DNA of 64,000 bases, from contig OZ245336.1 in NCBI GenBank assembly GCA_965226095.1, positions 1,426,001 through 1,490,000 on the forward strand, in the 5' to 3' direction. Positions 9,501 through 15,820 of the stretch are shown piece after piece; positions within the stretch are counted from its first letter, which is position 1; each line of letters opens with the position of its first letter. The DNA is from JANQSP01 sp965226095. Lineage in GTDB: Bacteria; Bdellovibrionota; Bdellovibrionia; Bdellovibrionales; UBA1609. The notes under the pieces were generated by a model. It made no database searches and was not told the origin of the DNA. It was given only the letters and a program-made list of their open reading frames with translations. A program made the position numbers and the translations under genes.

Positions 9501-11217
9501 CTTTTCCCTGATCTGAAACAGTTTTTCCAGTACGCAGTGAACCAGCTACAAGACCAAGACCTTCCAACAGCTTGGGCGCTCCTAAAGGTTGAGGCATTGT
9601 TAATCGCCAATAAAAAGCCTGCAGTCTGCGTAGCACACCTTCTCTTTTGGCGTGCTCTGCACTGGTCAGAGATACAGCTTGTTGAAATTGTGCATCCTTT
9701 TTTAAATTTTCAACAAGTGTTTCTCTTATATCTTTACCTGTAGAACCTAAATGTTCTTGATTCCTGTTCAGTCTATCCTGTGCTGATACCCACCCACCAT
9801 ATGCACCTGTTCGATCATTGGGAGAACCTATCGTCGATCTTTGTTGTAACCTGGCAGATAATATATCTCTTAAAATATTAACAGATTCCGTATAATCTTT
9901 TCCTTCTGAATTAGCTACTCTTTCTGTCAATTGTTCCATTTTTTTAGCAATATCTGTTACAAAAGGAATCACATCAGTATCATAATTTTTAATATTGATC
10001 AGAGAAACAGTCACATTATAGAACATTTGCTGAGTTCTGGATAATACAGCTAATTCAGATTGAGCGAGTGTATAAGGTTTGTTACCTCTTATAACTTTTA
10101 GAGCTGGCTCTTGTTCTGTGTTTGCTTCAGATATATTTATATCTTCTATAGAAATATTTACTGGATTTAATAAGATTTCTCTTTTTTGTTTTGTATCAAT
10201 CTTGACAGGGATACGAAATAAAGGCAGCTCTGTTTTACCTAAAGCCGGTTGAAAAAACTGTAAATCAATAAAAGAGGGGATAGCCCGTCCCTTTTCATAC
10301 ACCTGAGAGGGCTGCATAAACACTACATAAGGACCAAGTATACTGACCCAGTTAATATGGTTTGGAAAAGTATGCAAAATCTGTCCGCGATAAGTTATCC
10401 TGAATTGATACCTACCTTCACCTTCCGTAATATAAGAATGATCCTGATATAAAGAACGATTCACCCACCCGAATTCACCAGAATCACTAAAAACGAGAGG
10501 ATTTATTTTCCCTCCCTGAGTATTTAAAATAGCTCTCACTTCCCCTTTTTCATCCACCACTTCAACAAATACATGCTCAATGGGAATGCTTTGCCTATAA
10601 GGTGCAAATGGTTTTTTAAGTGCTTCGGCTTTTTCTTTTGCTTTTGCTTCGTCGGCCTCTGCTTTTGCCTTCAGTTCAGCCTCAGATAGTTCTTTTTCGG
10701 CTTCTTTTTCTTCACTGGAATCTTCGGACTGAGATGTCTCTTCCTGTGTCCCAAACAACCACCCCAGTTTACGTTCCTCCCACAAGGGGTAAGTGTGTGC
10801 ATATGTCTTCTTTCGTTTTGTATAATTGTCTTCAGTAGTAGAAAAAGCGACTTTATCTTGTTTTTTACTGTCAAGCTCCTTATACTGATAAGGCTTCACC
10901 TCTTGCCCAATCAAACCATAAACATCCAGTGGATGGTTTTTATAGTATTCGGACTTTTCCCTGCGACCCAGAACATGATCATAAAGAGATACCACTTCTT
11001 CATTAAACTTTTTGGCTTTTCGTAATTCATTTCCCAAATAGTCATCATTTAAAGAAACAGATTTTTCAGCGCCAGCATTATCATCGGAAAAAGACCAAGT
11101 CGGATACAACACCAATTGGATACAAATAACAAAATGTATCAGTACGCGTAGACTATGAATTATCTTTGTGTATCTAAGCATATTTAATCTCTTTCCTGGA
11201 GTATTCATTTTCATCAT
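6541..11217 (-). CDS. Very large exported/multi-pass membrane protein, unknown function
   Basis: The 1558-residue protein is not a family I recognise. A basic N-terminus and hydrophobic segment (LRVLIHFVICIQLVLYPTWSF) ending about residue 44 suggest Sec targeting. Residues about 165-205 are a Glu/Lys/Ala-rich, probably coiled-coil stretch. The middle is helical and charged, with a hydrophobic span around residue 675-697 (GILLLLFGAAHIAMNSI). Further likely membrane segments lie near 1269 (ELGSLFVIFAGVDHG), 1380-1403 (AIPTLVLIDIATL) and 1408-1422 (WGGYLAIVLGLDAF). Several ATGs cluster at the start (residues 1, 2, 4, 13), so the exact start is uncertain. It may act in the cell envelope; no catalytic motif stood out. 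Confidence 0.7.
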   Translation of the reverse strand: MMKMNTPGKRLNMLRYTKIIHSLRVLIHFVICIQLVLYPTWSFSDDNAGAEKSVSLNDDYLGNELRKAKKFNEEVVSLYDHVLGRREKSEYYKNHPLDVYGLIGQEVKPYQYKELDSKKQDKVAFSTTEDNYTKRKKTYAHTYPLWEERKLGWLFGTQEETSQSEDSSEEKEAEKELSEAELKAKAEADEAKAKEKAEALKKPFAPYRQSIPIEHVFVEVVDEKGEVRAILNTQGGKINPLVFSDSGEFGWVNRSLYQDHSYITEGEGRYQFRITYRGQILHTFPNHINWVSILGPYVVFMQPSQVYEKGRAIPSFIDLQFFQPALGKTELPLFRIPVKIDTKQKREILLNPVNISIEDINISEANTEQEPALKVIRGNKPYTLAQSELAVLSRTQQMFYNVTVSLINIKNYDTDVIPFVTDIAKKMEQLTERVANSEGKDYTESVNILRDILSARLQQRSTIGSPNDRTGAYGGWVSAQDRLNRNQEHLGSTGKDIRETLVENLKKDAQFQQAVSLTSAEHAKREGVLRRLQAFYWRLTMPQPLGAPKLLEGLGLVAGSLRTGKTVSDQGKELIEDLERVTPIRRQKLTEGLRQVFASGWGRFGSTALVAGLLGIASPEVAQFYHEVFTFGKEWVRVAVFDTVVQPVNVVASSVPAVPDYFSPDKKWRVADAFGSAVGILLLLFGAAHIAMNSIDLVKYLKGQRAQAHQDEVKSFRRRFIDWEQKVINDTNEGLIRSELRKIGLPVELHLPGDRVLKIVFKTENPWARLIDNYSKRNNNVELHFHINNGAEVISLLSSQEVLESTEEEQKKMELILKSSANPGARGRSRTFVLQEGNFADLFKDVGGLEFADKIEMELSAKNRRGEFVFNNYRADIEDANFSEEQNQRVKQALLDANVAKQNRSLLRRALRRIRKSEQEQAKAVTQIKTPSQTQINNFAKAVVSSFSSFGNWYTTYFYLIKYWNKWFKTRTLLLARPSVSLRAWFFGKYFDRIHHERHVATVLNGGMTSPLRAYRDRQQEKKSGTEYLSALENFEQQIVAIEKQYIRASAEEAHLFALEMYMDPKINESVRKELEIILQSGVAQESSFNEGYLKSIGLKVNENKGNLSLNLKKGNIWDRANRQAVFLMELFQRTLRKEAIRDLLREKLGVSDQNMSDWQIREMVMERAQKGESLDFFSEEEDLEQVRRRVRTVSDRLNLKETVVKSVGKFYREFSNKWKTYSELRGERKVNPFKNLSIGRYEVGSQTLEQPEALTRTVKAEIVRMFVDKIIELGSLFVIFAGVDHGITQLIHETRFSEEAWFHGSRYVIWNLFIANAVFELLGAAWFKAQLDARLSAQGGFERVPTKEDVEKRFAGLKWYHLEGFRRPFQNKIGFNNKFAWTLAISNFKAAIPTLVLIDIATLGRVDLELFWGGYLAIVLGLDAFQMKLENTFEMSKNYSARGLIRADLDLAGKDKKLLSHIDVVRYMLRESFKDRIKFNIAANFILNPMGYLFAIAQNVDTSWGSRGLTRVFGMGNSLTEYWVGLMNVAEEKGLMSRGVANACKKVFTRNRTDIVD

Positions 11218-11436
11218 TCCCTATCATACTTTCTACATTGAATAAAATTTTTTCTATAATTAAATCTTACTAACCATTGAATTATGTGAAATACTTACAA
11301 TAGTTGATAAATAATATGAAAATATTACACACTTCTCATGTCACACAGTTTTTGTAAAATTCAGTAGGATCCTAACTATATTTCGCAGTAAAATAAGAGA
11401 TATAAGTTATTCAAAATTAGATATAGTTTGTAAAAA

Positions 11437-12156
11437 ATGAAAAAACATAATTATCACTTGCTTTTTTATATGATATTAATTTTAGGTTTGAGTCGATGTA
11501 AAATCGAAACTTTACCTGCACCTGAACCACCTGTTGCACAAAAAGGTACCACACAATCCATTCCTTTTGATTCCAATAAATGGCATTCTTTAAAGTATAG
11601 CTCTATCCCAGCAAATACTGTGACCTTTCTGCCCAACAGTATTTCTATCAAGGTTAATCGTTCAGCCTCCCCCTTAATTTATCCAATGACTGAAAAACCT
11701 GTACTCATTAAAGAAATCTCCATCAAAGGAGAAGTTAATCAACTGGTAAATATTAAACCACCTGAACAGCAGGGAGAAAAAATCCTGGACGATTTTAATT
11801 TACGCCTGGGCCTTGTTCTTTTGGGAGATAAAAGGCTTAGTTGGTATGAAGAATTATTGGCTCCTGAGTGGGTTAAAAAAATGTTTAACCTGGCATCAAA
11901 AGATCAGGGAATTGAACATATTTATTTTCTGAGCGCCGTTCTATCACCTACACTTTTAAATAAAACACGTACCCACCCTCTATCAGAATACATCAAAGAG
12001 CACTATGTTTGGCTGATGAACAAACCAGGATCTTTTTCCTATTCCCACACTTTCTCAAAAACAAAACACACAGGAGCTTTATGGATAGCAGTTGATGGGG
12101 ATGGCAGCCAATCTGAATTTACTCTGAAAATACAAGAGATAAGTATTACACAATAA
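11437..12156 (+). CDS. Putative exported protein or lipoprotein, unknown function
   Basis: The 239-residue protein starts MKKHNYHLLFYMILILGLSRC, a signal peptide ending in a cysteine. The -1 residue is Arg, which is atypical for a lipobox, so lipidation is uncertain. The mature part begins with a Pro-rich linker (LPAPEPPVAQKG) and reads like a beta-sandwich (SIKVNRSASPLIYP, KPVLIKEISIKGEV, GALWIAVDGDGSQSEFTLKIQEI). It may be a carbohydrate-binding-like or jelly-roll domain, but that is a guess from strand pattern. It is divergent from the large membrane-protein gene across a 219-bp gap. Confidence 0.65.
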   Translation: MKKHNYHLLFYMILILGLSRCKIETLPAPEPPVAQKGTTQSIPFDSNKWHSLKYSSIPANTVTFLPNSISIKVNRSASPLIYPMTEKPVLIKEISIKGEVNQLVNIKPPEQQGEKILDDFNLRLGLVLLGDKRLSWYEELLAPEWVKKMFNLASKDQGIEHIYFLSAVLSPTLLNKTRTHPLSEYIKEHYVWLMNKPGSFSYSHTFSKTKHTGALWIAVDGDGSQSEFTLKIQEISITQ

Positions 12157-12191
12157 GCTTTTCAGCCTTTTAAGTTTTTGGCAAAAGTCTC

Positions 12192-12218
12192 GTCATCCCT
12201 ACAACAGCAGGAATCCAG
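12192..12218 (+). repeat. Degenerate REP-like palindromic element
   Basis: GTCATCCCTACAACAGCAGG followed by AATCCAG is a decayed copy of the widespread intergenic palindrome that reads GTCATCCC...GGGATCCAG. Better-preserved relatives lie at 22210-22264 and 28752-28799 in this window. The stem here is imperfect. Confidence 0.55.
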
Positions 12219-12303
12219 TGGTTGTAATAAATCCATAAAAAAACACTTAACAAATGAGAAAAAACCTGCAACAATATGAAAAACAATAAAGGATAAAAAA
12301 AAT

Positions 12304-12492
12304 ATGAAACTGTTGGATTTTTTATTTGGAAAAAAACCACCTATCTTTAATAAGAAAGGTATGGTCGAACATCAATTAAAAGGAAAATCCTGGTCTGAAT
12401 GGAAAAACAGATACATAGAAAGTCCGGAAAATGACTGGCGCCAACACAGTGGAAAATCTTTTAATAAAGAGATGGAAAGAAAAAATACTTAA
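12304..12492 (+). CDS. Small hypothetical protein
   Basis: The 62-residue basic protein (MKLLDFLFGKKPPIFNKKG..., then a Trp-containing segment KSWSEWKNRYIESPENDWRQHSGKSF) has no family I recognise. AAAGGAT lies about nine bases upstream of the ATG, which supports real translation. It contains no signal peptide or membrane span and ends seven bases from the convergent nucleotidyltransferase gene. It could be a small cytoplasmic regulator or structural protein; no function is claimed. Confidence 0.55.
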   Translation: MKLLDFLFGKKPPIFNKKGMVEHQLKGKSWSEWKNRYIESPENDWRQHSGKSFNKEMERKNT

Positions 12493-12499
12493 ACTTCTT

Positions 12500-13813
12500 T
12501 TACAAAAGCTTAAAAATTTTTAATAAGCCTTTCTTATCTGTAACCTGATGCTCTAATTGATAATCATATAAATTTTCCAGCAATAGAGCCATTTCCCTGT
12601 TTTCAGCCACATCCAATGCTTTTAAGTCTTCTCCATTGACCAAAGGAACTGCCAACTTTCCTTCAATAGCTCTGTTTGTAAATTCCTGCTTTATTTTATC
12701 CAAAGCATCTGTCTCTAATTTTTTAACCGTTAAATATTTTTTAGACAAATACAGCACTGGATCTGCCAAGGGAGAATCCAGAACTCTTAATTTTTTAGCT
12801 AAAGAAACGGCAGATGTCTGTTTTTCAGTAGACACATCAGATGTTTGCATAAAATCCAACAAGCATAAAGAATGATAAAACATTGTTTCCATTTCTGTAA
12901 TAACAGCTCTTGGAAATTTTTCTTTTTTCAAGCCAGTTGAAAAATCAGCACACCATTTCCCTCTATCTGTCAGAATTTTCTCTTTATGCAAATACAACAG
13001 AGGATAAAAAGTATTTAACCACAAAAAACTTTTATGTTTCATTAACTCCGCAGGCACTGGATCTCTGACAAACTGTAGTTGCCAATTCACTTGATTATTT
13101 GAAAACACAGACCAAAATGATTTTGGAATTTCCAATTTCTGAAATGCCAACAAAGCTTTTTCAAAATGACCGGTCTTTAACATTTTCAAACACTCTTCAT
13201 ACACTCGTTCCATGGAGATTTCTGAAATGAAATGTTTCATCGTATCGATTGCCTTTTCTGTCATGGAATCTATATTAAAATCCAACTGAACTTGAAAGCG
13301 AAGCGCCCGTACCATCCTCAACTTATCCTCTGTAAAACGATCTTTAGGCTGTCCCACCGTGCGAATAATTCTATTTTGCAGATCCTTTAAACCTTCTACA
13401 TAATCAATCACCTGTTTTTTTTGAATATCATAAAAAAGAGCGTTTATAGTAAAATCCCGTCTTAAAGCATCTTCTTTATCATCTAAAAATTCCACATACT
13501 CAGGATGACGACCATCCAGATAAGGACCATCTTTTCTGAAAGTAGCCACTTCCACCATACCCTGTTTACAAAAAACAGCCACCACACCAAAAGCTTTTCC
13601 CTGTTGGTTGCTATTAGAAAAAAGTTTTAAAATTTGTTCCGGTCGAGCTGATGTAGCAATATCAAAATCTTTAGGTATTTGATTTAATAAAGCATCTCTC
13701 ACACAACCTCCAGCCAGATAAGCTTTAAAATCGGATTTATGTAATGTGCTCAAAATCTGTTGTACCTCTGGCCAACCAGAGTGTTTATGAAATACAGTCA
13801 TTAAATCTGCCAT
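12500..13813 (-). CDS. CCA-adding / poly(A) polymerase family nucleotidyltransferase
   Basis: A class II nucleotidyltransferase that adds either CCA to tRNA 3' ends or poly(A) tails to RNA. The head domain has YLAGGCVRDALL, the catalytic DFDIAT carboxylates near residue 50, RRDFTINALFYD, and the RNA/NTP-binding stretch RFTEDKLRMVRALRFQ. The C-terminal half (about 220-437) is a divergent helical body domain. Length (437) and the RFTEDKLRMVRALRF segment resemble PcnB/Cca enzymes alike, so which activity it has cannot be settled here. Confidence 0.9.
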   Translation of the reverse strand: MADLMTVFHKHSGWPEVQQILSTLHKSDFKAYLAGGCVRDALLNQIPKDFDIATSARPEQILKLFSNSNQQGKAFGVVAVFCKQGMVEVATFRKDGPYLDGRHPEYVEFLDDKEDALRRDFTINALFYDIQKKQVIDYVEGLKDLQNRIIRTVGQPKDRFTEDKLRMVRALRFQVQLDFNIDSMTEKAIDTMKHFISEISMERVYEECLKMLKTGHFEKALLAFQKLEIPKSFWSVFSNNQVNWQLQFVRDPVPAELMKHKSFLWLNTFYPLLYLHKEKILTDRGKWCADFSTGLKKEKFPRAVITEMETMFYHSLCLLDFMQTSDVSTEKQTSAVSLAKKLRVLDSPLADPVLYLSKKYLTVKKLETDALDKIKQEFTNRAIEGKLAVPLVNGEDLKALDVAENREMALLLENLYDYQLEHQVTDKKGLLKIFKLL

Positions 13814-13896
13814 GCCCTATCATCACAAAGAAGTAAGAATTTGACAAGTCAGCCTGCTCCCACTTGATACTCCATTGAATGCAATAAACTCTAAAC

Positions 13897-14003
13897 ATGT
13901 AAGTTTTACACGGTAGGGATGTTCAGCTATGTAAACACAAGCTGATTTGATATAGTGCAGGTACTTTTTTTATTTAAAATAATCATTTCTTAAATAGGAC
14001 TTA
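13897..14003 (+). promoter_or_regulatory. Upstream region identical to the one before the paralogous repeat gene
   Basis: These 107 bp are repeated without any difference I can find at 15714-15820, directly before the second repeat-protein gene. The block contains a short palindrome TGTAAGTTTTACA (13898-13910), an inverted repeat TCAGCT...AGCTGA, a possible -35 TTGATA (13947) with an AT-rich -10 TATTTA 18 bp on, and AGGA before the ATG. Conservation of the whole block implies a recent duplication and shared regulation. Confidence 0.7.
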
Positions 14004-15527
14004 ATGATGAAGTACTTATTGATACTTTTTGTTCTTATCTTTTTTGCCCCTTCCATTTTTGCATTACCTTGTGAAAATTCTTTTTCAGTTGTCGTAGATC
14101 CTCAAGTTTTAAAAACAAAGTTGATTGATACAAATGGGGGAATACATCAGAAGTACATCGGACAGGAAGGATGTATCAAATTTGCTGATGCCTATTTCGG
14201 AAGCAACATGCGTAAGGCTTTCGATACAATGTCCTCCATGCTTTCTAAAGACATGTTTAAAAGGCTTAGGTGGCAGAAGTTTATAGGCACGACAAAAGAG
14301 TTTAAAGACTTAAAAGCTCTGATCTTAGATGAAACAGATGAGTTAAAAAAACAATATATAGGACAAGAGGAAGGCTATCCCCGGTTTGCCGATACACACA
14401 CTGGTGGTGAGATGCAAAAAGCCTTTAAAAATGTGTCCTCCGTACTCCCCAAAGAGGTGTTTAAAAGGCTTGGGTGGCAGCAGTTTATAGGCACGACAAA
14501 AGAGTTTAAAGACTTAAAAGCTCTGATCTTAGATGAAACAGATGAGTTAAAAAAACAATATATAGGACAAGAAGAAGGCTATCCCCGGTTTGCCGATACT
14601 CACACTGGTGGTGAGATGACTAAAGCTTTTCACAATGTGTCCTCCGTACTCTCCAAGGAGATGTTTAAAAGACTTGGGTGGCAGAAGTTTCAAGGTACTA
14701 CAAAAGAGTTTAAAGACTTAAAAAATCTGATCTTAGATGAAACAGGTGAGTTAAAAAAACAATACATAGGACAAGAGGAAGGCTATCCCCGGTTTGCCGA
14801 TACTCACACTGGTGGTGAGATGCTAAAAGCCTTTAAAAATGTGTCCTCCATTCTCTCCAAAGAGGTGTTTAAAAGGCTTAGGTGGCAGGCATTTTTTGGC
14901 ACGACAAAAGAGTTTAAAGACTTAAAAGATCTGATCTTAGATGAAATAGGAGAACTGAGAGAAGAATACATAGGTCAGGAGGAAGGCTATCCCTATTTTG
15001 CCGATACTCACACTGGTGGTGAGATGCTAAAAGCCTTTATCAATGTGTCCTCCATTCTCTCCAAAGAGGTGTTTAAAAGGCTTAGGTGGCAACAGTTTTA
15101 TGGTACGACAAAAGAGTTTAAAGACTTAAAAGCTCTGATCTTAGATGAAACAGGTGAGTTAAAAAAACAATATATAGGACAAGAGGAAGGCTATCCCCGG
15201 TTTGCCGATACTCACACTGGTGGTGAGATGCAAAAAGCCTTTATCAATGTGTCCTCCGTACTCTCCAAAGAGGTGTTTCAACAATTAGGCTGGAAACAGT
15301 TTCAAGGAAACGCTAATCAGTTTCGTGTATTGATAACATACTTTAGAACTCATCAGTTTGAAGATTATCAAGGTGTAGAAGGCCAAAGACAAATTGCTGA
15401 ACTTATCTTTGAAAACAATCTTCAAAGAACCTATATGAATGTATCCACTTTAAGAGAATATCTATTTATCAACAAAGATGTGTTTAAAGACTTGAGGGAA
15501 TCCGGCTGGTCCAGAACCCTAAGGTAG
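14004..15527 (+). CDS. Secreted protein with six 68-residue tandem repeats
   Basis: No known family recognised. The 507-residue protein has a strong signal peptide (MKYLLILFVLIFFAPSIFA) and a conserved N-terminal stretch. Six 68-residue units then start at YIGQE, followed by a degenerate seventh (GVEGQRQIAELIF...). Each unit has the pattern YIGQEEGYPRFADTHTGGEM, then AFxNVSSxL, K(E/D)(V/M)FKRLxWQxFxGTTKEF and KDLKxLILDE. The units look alpha-helical, so the mature protein is probably a solenoid or string of small helical domains outside the cytoplasm. The first unit is diverged (EGCIKFADAYF). The product is closely related to the next gene. M2 (14007) is an alternative start. Confidence 0.85.
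   Translation: MMKYLLILFVLIFFAPSIFALPCENSFSVVVDPQVLKTKLIDTNGGIHQKYIGQEGCIKFADAYFGSNMRKAFDTMSSMLSKDMFKRLRWQKFIGTTKEFKDLKALILDETDELKKQYIGQEEGYPRFADTHTGGEMQKAFKNVSSVLPKEVFKRLGWQQFIGTTKEFKDLKALILDETDELKKQYIGQEEGYPRFADTHTGGEMTKAFHNVSSVLSKEMFKRLGWQKFQGTTKEFKDLKNLILDETGELKKQYIGQEEGYPRFADTHTGGEMLKAFKNVSSILSKEVFKRLRWQAFFGTTKEFKDLKDLILDEIGELREEYIGQEEGYPYFADTHTGGEMLKAFINVSSILSKEVFKRLRWQQFYGTTKEFKDLKALILDETGELKKQYIGQEEGYPRFADTHTGGEMQKAFINVSSVLSKEVFQQLGWKQFQGNANQFRVLITYFRTHQFEDYQGVEGQRQIAELIFENNLQRTYMNVSTLREYLFINKDVFKDLRESGWSRTLR
14150..15340 (+). repeat. 204-bp coding tandem repeats (copy set 1)
   Basis: Six successive 204-bp units encode the 68-residue repeats. The DNA of neighbouring units is nearly identical in the segments for ADTHTGGEM and KEFKDLK. 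This points to recent unit expansion or gene conversion, and possibly to copy-number variation between strains. Confidence 0.9.
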
Positions 15528-15820
15528 TTTAACAAATTAATTACTGAATCATACACTAATGAAAACTATATTTTTGATTAACTTGCAACAGTACTATTGA
15601 TAGTTGTTGAATAGGTGGTTTTATCTTTTTGTAAAAGCAGACGCAGAATAAAACAAGTTCCTCCTAAGAAGATATTTGATATTTTATTGAAAGTGATGCA
15701 CTTCAAATAAAGTATGTAAGTTTTACACGGTAGGGATGTTCAGCTATGTAAACACAAGCTGATTTGATATAGTGCAGGTACTTTTTTTATTTAAAATAAT
15801 CATTTCTTAAATAGGACTTA
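15528..15820 (+). promoter_or_regulatory. Intergenic region ending in duplicated promoter block
   Basis: The 293-bp spacer between the two repeat-protein genes has no ORF. Its last 107 bp (15714-15820) repeat 13897-14003 and include the same palindrome TGTAAGTTTTACA and the AGGA ribosome-binding site. The preceding 186 bp are AT-rich, with no RNA gene or clear terminator. Confidence 0.65.
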
